Below, piece by piece: positions 19,548 through 29,727 of a DNA stretch of 64,000 bases. The stretch spans positions 38,812-102,811 of the forward strand of contig CAMTMX010000001.1 in NCBI GenBank assembly GCA_947073495.1. The letters are read 5' to 3'. The number at the start of each line of letters is the position of its first letter. Position 1 is the first letter of the stretch. The stretch comes from an uncultured Porphyromonadaceae bacterium. Its GTDB lineage: Bacteria > Bacteroidota > Bacteroidia > Bacteroidales > Muribaculaceae. The translations under genes were made by a program, and so were the position numbers. Under the pieces are notes generated by a model. That model worked only from the letters and a program-made list of their open reading frames with translations. It made no database searches and had not been told where the DNA came from.

Positions 19548-20755
19548 CCAATTTCCACTTTAATATATTTGTCGATATCTTCAGAAAAATTTCTCATAAC
19601 ATCCCGTGTCGGGAATTTAAGAAAAACGATTCCCACTGCCTTACCCGCACCGTCGAAGGCTTCAACGATATCACCCCTGTTCTTGTAAACCGATTTTCTA
19701 TAGACAAAAGGCATTATGTCATCATGAAAGCTCACTCCTGCAAAACGCCCCGTTTTATTACAATGCAATACATACGTCATGAAGCATGACGCCGGGATTG
19801 TCGGTCTTAAATTTATTTTCTTTCCCATTGCGGCCAACACATTTGCCTTGATGAGATCAATATCATAAATATCAGAAAGTTGAACAGGAATCATATTACC
19901 GCCGGCACGTGGACCCAGTTCTAAAAAATGAGGTCTATCATCGGAATCTATAATCACTTCAAGATTAAACTCACCATTTTTTATCCCTAACAGACATATC
20001 AGCCGTTCAAGTTCTTTCCTGAGGTTGTATAATTGGATGCTATTCAATCCGTCGGGATATAGTTTCCCTACAGGGATAAGTCCGCTGCCATCTTTATCCC
20101 TCAGGCAAGACATGTGTCCGAACAATGAAATATTCCCCTCCTCTATGAAAATGTCGCCACCTATGACATAAGGAAAACCTTTGCAGACATATTCCTCAGC
20201 AATTAAAATTCCGTTGCGGGAAAACATAGAAGCATGTTCAATCGCTTCATTTATACCCTCAAAATTATTTATCAGACTTATTCCTTTGGAGCCGGATGAA
20301 TCTGTCGGCTTAATTAATATCGGGAGCTTAAAATTTATAATATTTTTTTTAACCGTATCAATTGCCGTATGATTCAGGAAAGAATAATTGTCAGGATATG
20401 CAAAACCATTTTTTTGCAAGAAATGACGAAACTTATGTTTAGTCCCCAAGATTTCAACCGCCTCCACAGGATTCGTAGGAAGAGAAAGACGGGTGGACAC
20501 AATAGCCGCCGTCAAAGCGGCGGGATCTGAAGCATATGGTAGTATGCCGCTCACATTCTCCCTCACTGCAACATCATAGACTGCATCTATATCGGTAGTG
20601 CTCACAGGATACCATTTGTCAGCAACTTTTCTGCCGGGATTATCAGGTAAATAGTCGCATAAGACAGTGATATACCCCAATTCCTTAGCTTTAACAATAG
20701 CCGGGACCTGTTGATAAGAACCACCCAACAACAGTATTTTTTCCTTCCCAATCAT
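19544..20755 (-). CDS. ATP-grasp domain protein
   Basis: LLLGGSYQQVPAIVKAKELGY, PILIKPTDSSGSKGISLI, FNLEVIIDSDDRPHFLELGPRAGGNMIP. Confidence 0.88.
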   Translation of the reverse strand: MIGKEKILLLGGSYQQVPAIVKAKELGYITVLCDYLPDNPGRKVADKWYPVSTTDIDAVYDVAVRENVSGILPYASDPAALTAAIVSTRLSLPTNPVEAVEILGTKHKFRHFLQKNGFAYPDNYSFLNHTAIDTVKKNIINFKLPILIKPTDSSGSKGISLINNFEGINEAIEHASMFSRNGILIAEEYVCKGFPYVIGGDIFIEEGNISLFGHMSCLRDKDGSGLIPVGKLYPDGLNSIQLYNLRKELERLICLLGIKNGEFNLEVIIDSDDRPHFLELGPRAGGNMIPVQLSDIYDIDLIKANVLAAMGKKINLRPTIPASCFMTYVLHCNKTGRFAGVSFHDDIMPFVYRKSVYKNRGDIVEAFDGAGKAVGIVFLKFPTRDVMRNFSEDIDKYIKVEIG

Positions 20756-21867
20756 CTCTTTTCAAAAAATGACAACACCCGTTCCACATCATTATCCGAC
20801 AAAGAATGGTGCAAAGGTAAACAAAGGACTGAATTCGCCAGTCTGTTAGCATTGGGCAAATTATCTATCTTAGCCGATTCAAGGCTTCTATATGTTGAAA
20901 AATGAGTGATGAGTGGATAGAAATATCTTCTTCCATAAATATTCTTCTCTTTCATCTCTTCATACAATCTATCCCTTGTCTTTCCAAACTTTTCCGAATC
21001 GACCATAATAGGGAAATAGGAATAGTTATACTTTATTCCCGGAAATTTTTCAAAAAGAGATATCCCCTCCACATTTTTCAATACAGCCCGGTATCTCTCC
21101 GCCACTCTACGTCGTGATGCTATGGCTGAATCAACAAGACGCAGATTCAAAATACCATAAACCGACCTGATTTCGTCCATCTTTGAGTTTATTCCCGGCG
21201 CCACCACTTCCGTTTCACCGGCAAACCCAAAGTTTTTAAGATAATCTATCCTTTTTTTAGTCTCTTTATCATGCATGACAATAGCTCCCCCCTCTATCGT
21301 GTTGTAAACTTTTGTAGCATGAAATGAAAGGGTCGACAAATCGCCCGCATTTAAAACAGAATCCCCATTTTTCTCCACGCCAAAAGCATGAGCCCCGTCA
21401 TAGATTACTTTCAGACCATATTTATCGGCTATTGACTTGATGGCATCGACATCACAAGGGAATCCATAACAATGCACCGGCAATATTGCAGTTGTTTTCG
21501 GTGTGATGGCGGCTTCTATCATGGAGGGATCCATATTGCATGACGATTCCTCTATATCCACAAAGACGGGTTTAATGCCATTCCACCACAATGAATGTGT
21601 TGTTGCCACAAAGCTATATGGTGTTGTAATAACTTCCCCCGTGATTCTAAGTGCCTGAAATGCTGTAATCAAAGGTAACGTGCCGTTAGTAAACAGGCTA
21701 AGATATGGAACCTTAAGATATGAAGCAAGCTCCTTTTCAAGTTGTCTATGAAACGTTCCGTTGTTTGTTATCCAACGGCTTTTCCATATTTCTTGCAACA
21801 TCTCATGAAATTCATCAAGATCAGGCATGAGGGGAGATGTCACAGTCAAACGTGTTTCTTCTTGCAT
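20752..21867 (-). CDS. DegT/DnrJ/EryC1/StrS-family sugar aminotransferase
   Basis: ITTPYSFVATTHSLWWNGIKPVFVDIE, VIYDGAHAFGVEKNG, LSFHATKVYNTIEGGAIV. Confidence 0.93.
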   Translation of the reverse strand: MQEETRLTVTSPLMPDLDEFHEMLQEIWKSRWITNNGTFHRQLEKELASYLKVPYLSLFTNGTLPLITAFQALRITGEVITTPYSFVATTHSLWWNGIKPVFVDIEESSCNMDPSMIEAAITPKTTAILPVHCYGFPCDVDAIKSIADKYGLKVIYDGAHAFGVEKNGDSVLNAGDLSTLSFHATKVYNTIEGGAIVMHDKETKKRIDYLKNFGFAGETEVVAPGINSKMDEIRSVYGILNLRLVDSAIASRRRVAERYRAVLKNVEGISLFEKFPGIKYNYSYFPIMVDSEKFGKTRDRLYEEMKEKNIYGRRYFYPLITHFSTYRSLESAKIDNLPNANRLANSVLCLPLHHSLSDNDVERVLSFFEKR

Positions 21868-21957
21868 ATTGCATATCTATAAGAGAATTCACACAAAGAT
21901 AATAATTTTAATACAACTTCTAAAGAATTTAATGAAGATGTTTCAACTTCAATAGTT

Positions 21958-23403
21958 TTATTCCGGTTGTCTTAGCACTTTTATCAATTCTATCAATTTT
22001 TTAAATTCTTTAGATCCGCTGATAATCGCAAGACCGAAATACCATAAGATTCCTACCCCAATACCTATTAAGAGTTGTATCCATAATACTTCAAAACAGC
22101 CGATTACCAAATAAGCCACTATACCCATTGTCGAAGAATAAATAAATGGAGGCAAAAGATCTCTCAATTGTCTGAATAATCCCAACCCTATTAGTTTGCC
22201 TGTATAATGCGTGTTTATTACTAAATTTATTATTGAACTTAATACAAGCCCGTAGCACATCCCTAAAATGCCAAAGGGTATTGAGCAAACAAGAATGACC
22301 GTCCCGATCACCTTTTTTACAATTTCAAGCCTAAGGAAGATATCACTCCTACCCTCCACCTGCAATAAATTTAAATTAATTGCCTGCACAGGATATAGCA
22401 TAAACGAAAAGCACAAAATCTGCAGGAGGGGAACAACCGGCAACCATTCATCATTAAGCACCAATAATATTAAAGGCCGTGCCACAACCGCAGTGCCGGT
22501 CATCAATGGAAAAACAAGAAACGCAGCCAATGCAATAAACGACCTGTATCCATTTTTTAACACCTCTTTATCTTCCCTCACCTTACACAGAACAGGAAAC
22601 GCCACACGTTGTAGAACTGTAGTAAAATTCACTGATAAAAATGAACCGAACTGATTTGCCCTTGTATAATACCCCAATTCCGTTGCCCTGAACAGTCTAC
22701 CTATAACGATTAGATACAAATTAGAATATAACGTATTGATCAATCCTGCTATTGCAAGTTTTGAGCCGAACCCGAACAGCTCTTTAAAGGATGCCTTGCT
22801 AAAAACGTATATTGGTCTCCATTTGGAACAAATCCACAATAGTATGGCACTTACTAAAACATTTGACAATTGATATCCAACAATGGCCCAGACCCCTACT
22901 CCTGAATAAGCTAATATAATCCCCAACATACCACTTGCCATTGATGCTATAAGCGACACCCTCGCTTGCGTTTTAAAATCAAGGTCGGAGGTCAGCAATG
23001 CCTTTTGGACAAGCACAAAAGAATTGAATATCACACATAAGGAAACAATTCGCGTCAGCATAACCAATTCCGGCTGATTATAGAAATCTGCAATCAGGGG
23101 AGAGGTGAAATAAAGGAGTAAATAAAACAGCAGTCCGAATGCTATATTAAAATAAAATACTGTAGACATGTCGACTGTGTTTCTATCCTGCTTTCTTATC
23201 AATGCCTGAGAAAAACCACTGTCGACCAAACTTTGTGCCACATCAATAAAAACCACAATCATTCCCACAAGTCCATAATCAGCAGGGGTAAGCACATTTG
23301 CCATCAAGAGCATGACTATAAAACTCACACTCTGCACTGACAAACGCTCCACCATACTCCAGAAGGAACTTTTGATTGTTTGTGATTTTAATGATTCTGC
23401 CAT
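21958..23403 (-). CDS. Lipopolysaccharide biosynthesis flippase (Wzx/WzxC-like, MOP superfamily)
   Basis: SSFWSMVERLSVQSVSFIVMLLMANVLTPADYGLVGMIVVFIDVAQSLVDSGFSQALIRKQ; many TM segments. Confidence 0.92.
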   Translation of the reverse strand: MAESLKSQTIKSSFWSMVERLSVQSVSFIVMLLMANVLTPADYGLVGMIVVFIDVAQSLVDSGFSQALIRKQDRNTVDMSTVFYFNIAFGLLFYLLLYFTSPLIADFYNQPELVMLTRIVSLCVIFNSFVLVQKALLTSDLDFKTQARVSLIASMASGMLGIILAYSGVGVWAIVGYQLSNVLVSAILLWICSKWRPIYVFSKASFKELFGFGSKLAIAGLINTLYSNLYLIVIGRLFRATELGYYTRANQFGSFLSVNFTTVLQRVAFPVLCKVREDKEVLKNGYRSFIALAAFLVFPLMTGTAVVARPLILLVLNDEWLPVVPLLQILCFSFMLYPVQAINLNLLQVEGRSDIFLRLEIVKKVIGTVILVCSIPFGILGMCYGLVLSSIINLVINTHYTGKLIGLGLFRQLRDLLPPFIYSSTMGIVAYLVIGCFEVLWIQLLIGIGVGILWYFGLAIISGSKEFKKLIELIKVLRQPE

Positions 23404-23430
23404 GCTGTCAAATTATACATTGATAAATGT

Positions 23431-24471
23431 TCATCTTTTTTGTAAAAGTGCTTTGAATTTCCTGAACATTTTTATCAATCTATATCCGGAATCATTACAA
23501 AATCCAATTATGCCTCCAGCGAATGAGTAACCCTTCAGGCAACATTGCAAATGAATCCTTTCCAAGATATTAAATCGTTTTTCAAGTCTGACCTTATCAT
23601 ACCAATCACCATATCGATTGTAAAACTCACGGTGACTCAGCCTATGCGACTTCAATAATCTATATAGCAATCTGACTACTTTTGCATCCAGGGCATCTTT
23701 CTGAAATTCAGTTGCATTTATCTTTAACCCGGTAATAAATGGGACAAGCACCGCACATTGCTTCTCCATTGTCTCGTCTTTAAGAGAGATCAAGGAGTTG
23801 TTCCTGATTCTGTATTTATAAAACGTTTGATCTAAAATATGGATTTTAGGTTGTTTCATCAATATCTGAAACAATGCCACCTCATCTTCACAATAGCTCG
23901 CCTCCACAGGAAATCTGACATCTTTCAAAAGAGATCTCCGAATCATCTTATTCCACAATGCACCATGCATTGTTTTTCGTGACAATCCACAGATTCGTGC
24001 AAAAAGCTCGTCTGCGCCAATTTCCCCATTCCCTTGATCATAAACCTTGGAACCAATCCCTTTTCCAAATATCTCATATCCGCATACAACGATATCGGAA
24101 GCATAATCCCTGCCTGCCGAATACATCAACTCATAGGCATTCCTATCAACCATATCGTCTGCATCACAAAATATAATCCATTCTCCAGCTGACGCAGAGA
24201 CACCTTCCGACCGTGAAAATGCAACACCCCGGTTTTTAGAATGTCTTATTATTTTTATCCTTTCAAATTTATCGGGATATCTACTTACAGCTTCATTCAG
24301 CCGATCAATACTTTTATCGGATGAGCAATCGTCTATAAATATAAATTCAATATTTTCCAATGACTGTCCCAAAAGAGAATTAACGCAATCTCCTATGTAA
24401 TCCTCACAATTATAGATTGGAGTGATTACAGATAAAAGAGGGTTGCAAAATTCGTCTTTATGATTAGACAT
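23431..24471 (-). CDS. Glycosyltransferase family 2
   Basis: PLLSVITPIYNCEDYIGDCVNSLLGQSLENIEFIFIDDCSSDKS, IIFCDADDMVDRNAYE. Confidence 0.93.
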   Translation of the reverse strand: MSNHKDEFCNPLLSVITPIYNCEDYIGDCVNSLLGQSLENIEFIFIDDCSSDKSIDRLNEAVSRYPDKFERIKIIRHSKNRGVAFSRSEGVSASAGEWIIFCDADDMVDRNAYELMYSAGRDYASDIVVCGYEIFGKGIGSKVYDQGNGEIGADELFARICGLSRKTMHGALWNKMIRRSLLKDVRFPVEASYCEDEVALFQILMKQPKIHILDQTFYKYRIRNNSLISLKDETMEKQCAVLVPFITGLKINATEFQKDALDAKVVRLLYRLLKSHRLSHREFYNRYGDWYDKVRLEKRFNILERIHLQCCLKGYSFAGGIIGFCNDSGYRLIKMFRKFKALLQKR

Positions 24472-24483
24472 GCGGGATAATCA

Positions 24484-25206
24484 TTAAAATTTGGTCCGGG
24501 AACCTATATCTATTATTTGTTGAACATATGATTTTTTTCTGGGAGAGAGAGTTATGTTTGCGGTGATGTGGTCGAGGCGGTGGACGTCGCTGCCGGTCAT
24601 GTCGATCATCCCTTTTGACAGTAGCCACTCGGCTTTCTTACGTGCTGTCTCTCCGTATCCACCCACCAAAGAAACAAAATTCATTTGGAAAAGAACTCCT
24701 TTTTCTTTCAACTTGAAATAGTCTTTTTCATCCATATATCTATATCTCTCGGGATGAGCCAATACAGGGAAATAACCGATTCCCTTAATCCTGTCGAGTA
24801 TCTCATCCATACCCATCGGGGGAGTATAATAGGAAGTCTCTACAAGCAAATGATTGCCATCTTCTCCGATGGGCAAAAAATCATTGGATGCGAGACGCTC
24901 CTCAAAAAGACTGTCGAGCATGTTTTCAGATGCAAGCCTGATGTCTAACGAGCCCGTCCAATTATTTTTGAGTTCCTCGAAGCGTTGACGTAAACCATCT
25001 GTAGTGTTCGGATAATCCTCCATGATATGGGGGGTCAGCCATACTTTTTTTAAACCAAGAGCTTCGTATGCATTCAAGACCTTAATGGACTCATCCATGG
25101 TTTTAACACCATCGTCAACACCGGGTAAGATATGGGAATGCCAATCGGTATATCCACTGAAAATACCTGATTCTTTAAGGGATTTCGTTGACTTGAACCA
25201 CCACAT
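24484..25206 (-). CDS. CpsB/CapC-type PHP-domain tyrosine phosphatase
   Basis: DWHSHILPGVDDGVKTMDESIKVL, LVETSYYTPP, PVLAHPERYRYM, MIDMTGSDVHRLDHI. Confidence 0.92.
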   Translation of the reverse strand: MWWFKSTKSLKESGIFSGYTDWHSHILPGVDDGVKTMDESIKVLNAYEALGLKKVWLTPHIMEDYPNTTDGLRQRFEELKNNWTGSLDIRLASENMLDSLFEERLASNDFLPIGEDGNHLLVETSYYTPPMGMDEILDRIKGIGYFPVLAHPERYRYMDEKDYFKLKEKGVLFQMNFVSLVGGYGETARKKAEWLLSKGMIDMTGSDVHRLDHITANITLSPRKKSYVQQIIDIGSRTKF

Positions 25207-25227
25207 AATTACTTCTTTTTATTTCCA

Positions 25228-27633
25228 CTATTCGAAACTCTGATAATTTCCATAAGTGTAATACCTGCTATGTATTGCCTCAGTGCCGTTGAGAATAAGA
25301 CTCATATTCTTGAACTTCTTTTCTTCATAGAATTCGTTCAACTCCTTAAGCGCACTTCTTTCCAGAAGCCCAGCCCTAACCACAAACAGGGTCCTGTCGG
25401 CATATTGACCAATTATCTGGGTATCCACAACAATATTAACAGGTGGGCAATCCAGAAAGATGTAATCATATTCTATTTTCGCCTCCTTTAACAATTCGGG
25501 CAGACGACCGTTTTCAAGCAATTCCGCAGGATTGGGAGGCATCTTCCCCACCGGAAGGATCTCAAGATCAGAGCTTCCTGCCGATTTCATCACCAGAGAG
25601 CGCCAATCGTCGGAATTTCCTGTCAGATAATTTGTAAGACCCTTTGACGGCATGCCGACAAACATAGATGCCGACCCGTGGCGAAGGTCACAATCAACGA
25701 GCAACACCCTCTTATGCTTTATAGCGAAACTCAATCCCAAATTGTATGATATGAACGACTTTCCACTTCCGGGATTAAATGAAGTCAACATAATAGTGTG
25801 GCATCCTAAATCTTTGCCAGACATAAAATCTATATTGCTACGGATCACACGGAATGCCTCATTGACCACATCGCGTTTCCCTTCTTCCACAACAGCCAAC
25901 GGAGGTTTTTCTTCCTTCCTTCTTCGATGCCCGACGCTGGTTTCAATCTTTATTTTCTCCTTTTTGCCGACATGAGGGATCTCTCCGGCAAACGGCATCA
26001 ATACGCCATCAAGATCCCGTTTCCCCCTCACTTTTGTATTGCCGGTCTCAACAAGATAAAGTGCAATAAATGGGATTCCAACACCGAGCAACAAAGCTAT
26101 CGCCAATATCAGCTTCTTACGAGGTGACACCGGCTTGAGGGAACCCATAGGGGGAGTTATTATTCTTGTGTTGTCTGCAGTAAATTTCTGGCTGAGCTGA
26201 TTTTCCTCCCTTTTTTGCAACAGGAACAGATATAACCCCTCTTTCACTTTCTGCTGACGCTCCTCGCTCAATAAAGGCAACGCCTTCTCAGATGTGCCGG
26301 CTATCTGTCCCCCTATTTTCTTTTTCTCTGTCTTGACATTACCGATAAGCGTCTTAAGTCCTGATATCTGATTCGATACGCTTTTGGAAATTGACTCCCG
26401 CATAGACTTCAATTGAGAATCATAATCCTCAACCAATGGATTTTTCTCTGAAGAATTGCTGACAAGATTATTTCGCGCGAGAAGCAGAGTGTTGTATGTG
26501 ATGATATCTTTCTCTATGGCGAGATTGTCGATTCCGGTATTGACGGGTATTACATTGAATTTGTTGGCATTGTCATCAAGATACTCTTTCATATATTGAG
26601 CGAGCGCAAGCTGATTGTCAAGTTCAAGGGCATTCTGATCGAGCAACGCCTCTTTCTCTATAGACATCTCAGCCGAGGCTATCAGACTCGGAGTGCCGAC
26701 CTTTGTGCTGTATTTTGCAATATTGGAGTCGACATCACCCAACTCCTGCTCGATAAGACGCAACCTGTCGTCGATAAAGGCAGACGTGGCGACAGCCATC
26801 TTGTTTTTATCTTCGATCCAATTCTCCGTATAGACCACAAGGATCATATTCAGAATGTCCACGGCGCGTTGAACACTGACATCCCTGATGGAAAGCCCTA
26901 TCACATCGGCATCCTGATCCACAAGGTCGCCGTTGAGCTTTTCACCATAAAGCTCAACAGTGGTCTGCATCGGCATTTTTGAAACATCAATTTCGATACT
27001 TTCCGTCAATTGAGGACCGGCATATTCAGTATTTTCAGTGATTTTTATAGCGCCGACAGGAGTAGTGACAATCTCCTTCCCCTTTGCCAAAACCGCCTCA
27101 CCATCTAATTTCTCCTTGCCGTCAAGACTATATCTGACAAACTTCCAAAGGCGTGCCGAGCCGTCGGGATTAAGTTCCATCCTGAACGATGCTGAGCCCT
27201 GTTCCTCCACATCCAGCATATCTACATTGACAGGCAAGGTCTTACCATAAAGCGTCACGGGATGAAACTCACCCCTCTTGTTATAATTCATGTCAAGGTC
27301 AAGACGTTGCGCCACCTCATACATCACTGCGGGAGATTTGAGGGAGATCAGTTCATTATAGACGCTGGTGTTGTTAGAAACAAGTCCGAATGATGAGAAT
27401 GCGTTTTCAATGTCACCAATTCCGCCACCTGCATCCTGATCTTTAATCAATATTTCTTCCGATCTCTCATATTCCGGTTGCTGCCTCAGGATATAAAACA
27501 ATCCCGCCCCGACACAGATAAAAATCGACAACAGGAACCAATACCATTTGGAAATACAGATCTGTAGAAATTCCTTAAACGAAAAATCTACAACATCCGC
27601 GGCATCTTGTGTTTTTTTATTATTGGAATCCAT
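25228..27633 (-). CDS. Polysaccharide biosynthesis tyrosine autokinase (Wzc-like)
   Basis: Wzz-like N-terminus; Walker A TSFNPGSGKSFISYNLG, LLVDCDLRHGSAS, YDYIFLDCPPV; Tyr-rich tail SRYYTYGNYQSFE. Confidence 0.95.
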   Translation of the reverse strand: MDSNNKKTQDAADVVDFSFKEFLQICISKWYWFLLSIFICVGAGLFYILRQQPEYERSEEILIKDQDAGGGIGDIENAFSSFGLVSNNTSVYNELISLKSPAVMYEVAQRLDLDMNYNKRGEFHPVTLYGKTLPVNVDMLDVEEQGSASFRMELNPDGSARLWKFVRYSLDGKEKLDGEAVLAKGKEIVTTPVGAIKITENTEYAGPQLTESIEIDVSKMPMQTTVELYGEKLNGDLVDQDADVIGLSIRDVSVQRAVDILNMILVVYTENWIEDKNKMAVATSAFIDDRLRLIEQELGDVDSNIAKYSTKVGTPSLIASAEMSIEKEALLDQNALELDNQLALAQYMKEYLDDNANKFNVIPVNTGIDNLAIEKDIITYNTLLLARNNLVSNSSEKNPLVEDYDSQLKSMRESISKSVSNQISGLKTLIGNVKTEKKKIGGQIAGTSEKALPLLSEERQQKVKEGLYLFLLQKREENQLSQKFTADNTRIITPPMGSLKPVSPRKKLILAIALLLGVGIPFIALYLVETGNTKVRGKRDLDGVLMPFAGEIPHVGKKEKIKIETSVGHRRRKEEKPPLAVVEEGKRDVVNEAFRVIRSNIDFMSGKDLGCHTIMLTSFNPGSGKSFISYNLGLSFAIKHKRVLLVDCDLRHGSASMFVGMPSKGLTNYLTGNSDDWRSLVMKSAGSSDLEILPVGKMPPNPAELLENGRLPELLKEAKIEYDYIFLDCPPVNIVVDTQIIGQYADRTLFVVRAGLLERSALKELNEFYEEKKFKNMSLILNGTEAIHSRYYTYGNYQSFE

Positions 27634-27651
27634 TGATATCAGGAATCTTTT

Positions 27652-28482
27652 TCATTTAAAAATAAGAACCGCCACCGAGGTCAGGAGCGATGCGACCGAC
27701 ACCCAGAAACCGGCAGAAAGAACGTTATTGCCATTGACAGTTGCCTGACGCTTTCTAACCCCATTCGGCTCTACATATATGATGTCTCCCTGCCGGATAT
27801 AATAAGCCGGGGATTTTGTCAATTCCGTAAGATTTGTGAGATCTATCTTGTATGTATGCACACCGTCATTCTCTTCCCTGACCACTTTGATATTGTCCCG
27901 TTTACCCTGTATGGTCAGGTCTCCGGCAAGCGACAACGCCTCAAGCACGTTCAATTTGTCTTTATTTATATCATATCTCCCCGCCTTGTTGACTTCCCCC
28001 ATCACCGAAAAACCGGTGTTGATAAATTCAACGGTCACGACAGGGTCTTTAACGAGTTCCTTTCCCATCAGTTCCCCCTTGATAAAACCGGCGAGTTCAC
28101 TTCTTGTCATGCCTTCTATCTTGAGGACTCCAAGAACCGGGAAATCGATTGTACCTTCCGGAGTGACCGTATAGGAAGAAATTCCCTGAGACGTGAAAGA
28201 CGAACCGTTGATCACACTTCCGGTACCGTTTATGGGAGTATCGAGTCCCAGACGGTCGGCAGATACCGAAAGATTAAAGAGGCTTGACAATGCCGGATCT
28301 TTCGATTTGACGATTATCGACAATTTATCGAGGGGTGCAATCTTTATCTGTCCGGATTCTGCAGGCACAACAGCCTCAACGGTGTCCTGAAAATAAGCAA
28401 TGTTTTTGGGAGCGCCACAGGATACTGTCGCCAAAATCAGAATTACGGGAACCAATAATTGGGTAATATATATTTTTTTCAT
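27652..28482 (-). CDS. Polysaccharide export lipoprotein (Wza-like, Poly_export/SLBB)
   Basis: Lipobox ILATVSCG; KIAPLDKLSIIVKSKDP, GTIDFPVLGVLKIEGMTRSEL, ADVIYVEP-like tail RQGDIIYVEPN. Confidence 0.93.
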   Translation of the reverse strand: MKKIYITQLLVPVILILATVSCGAPKNIAYFQDTVEAVVPAESGQIKIAPLDKLSIIVKSKDPALSSLFNLSVSADRLGLDTPINGTGSVINGSSFTSQGISSYTVTPEGTIDFPVLGVLKIEGMTRSELAGFIKGELMGKELVKDPVVTVEFINTGFSVMGEVNKAGRYDINKDKLNVLEALSLAGDLTIQGKRDNIKVVREENDGVHTYKIDLTNLTELTKSPAYYIRQGDIIYVEPNGVRKRQATVNGNNVLSAGFWVSVASLLTSVAVLIFK

Positions 28483-28506
28483 GAACAGGTCTGTTTAATA
28501 TGGCGA

Positions 28507-29634
28507 TCAATCAAACAAGTGTTGATTTAATCTTTTCTCTCTGGCAGTGATACGGCGGGAAAGCAGGATATTCACAATTGTCCATATAGCCACATCCATA
28601 GCGATGAGTGCCGTCGGATTTATAATGGAAGACAACCCCACATTGACAAAGATGAACAGTGCCGCCCACATCATAATCACAATGAGCGCCATCCTCTGGT
28701 TCAATCCCAAAGCCAACAGCTTGTGATGGATATGGCATTTATCGGGCAGAAACGGATTACGATGACGCCTGACCCTATGAATGTAGACCCTCACTACATC
28801 AAAACATGGAATAATCAACGGAGACAACGCCATGACAAAAGGGTTGAAATCATGCGTAAACACCGCTGAATCGACATGAAGCATGGCTATTGCACAAAAG
28901 ACCATTATCATGCCTGTGGTCAAAGCCCCGGTGTCGCCCATAAATATTTTTTTCTGTTTTTTTGCGTTGCCAAACACGTTGTAATAAAAGAATGGCAAAA
29001 GCGTGCCTGCCGCAGCCGAGGCGAGCATGGAATAGACATGCTCCCCGCTTATATAAAACAAGACGGCATAAAACATCAATGCCACAGTGCTCAGTCCTGA
29101 CGCAAGTCCGTCGATACCGTCTATAAGATTAATTGCGTTGACCACATATACCACAGCGAACATAGTAGTGAGCCACCCGAACCATGCCGGCAATTCCCAC
29201 ATCCACAGGAATCCATACAGATCATCTATATACATCCCTGACGCAACTATAAGCAACGACGCGATTATCTGGACAAGAAACTTTGCCATATAGCGCACAC
29301 CGACAAGATCATCAGCCATGCCGACAAGAAACATCAGCAACACGGCACAGACCATAAAATACATCGGGACAATGGCATCATTCATCTCCATCCACATTCC
29401 GACGCCTCCGAATTTAAGGTTAAAACCCACAACCATCGCAATTGAAAAAAGGATGGATGGAAGAAAGGCAATACCTCCAAGACGGGGGACCACCCCTTTG
29501 TGTATCTTACGTTCGTCTATTTCATCAAACAGTTTCTTTCTGAACGCTATAAGTAAAATTTGAGGAATCAAGATTCCAGCAAGCACAAGTGCTATGAGAA
29601 AAGAAAGAATATCGTTGGTCAACCAATTGATCAT
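28507..29634 (-). CDS. WecA/MraY-family undecaprenyl-phosphate sugar-1-phosphate transferase
   Basis: RKIHKGVVPRLGGIAFLPSI, NAINLIDGIDGLASGLS, FMGDTGALTTGM, PDKCHIHHKLLALG. Confidence 0.93.
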   Translation of the reverse strand: MINWLTNDILSFLIALVLAGILIPQILLIAFRKKLFDEIDERKIHKGVVPRLGGIAFLPSILFSIAMVVGFNLKFGGVGMWMEMNDAIVPMYFMVCAVLLMFLVGMADDLVGVRYMAKFLVQIIASLLIVASGMYIDDLYGFLWMWELPAWFGWLTTMFAVVYVVNAINLIDGIDGLASGLSTVALMFYAVLFYISGEHVYSMLASAAAGTLLPFFYYNVFGNAKKQKKIFMGDTGALTTGMIMVFCAIAMLHVDSAVFTHDFNPFVMALSPLIIPCFDVVRVYIHRVRRHRNPFLPDKCHIHHKLLALGLNQRMALIVIMMWAALFIFVNVGLSSIINPTALIAMDVAIWTIVNILLSRRITAREKRLNQHLFD

Positions 29635-29727
29635 AAAAGTATCTTTTTAAATCCCTGCATCCACACAATTGTCTACATGACAAAAACGTTATTTTATTGT
29701 TTTTATTGAATATTCCCATAAAGCCTG

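Noticed and set aside
29635-29727. Invertible capsule promoter
   Set aside because: No convincing inverted repeats flank this 93-bp divergent region and no recombinase gene is present in the window.
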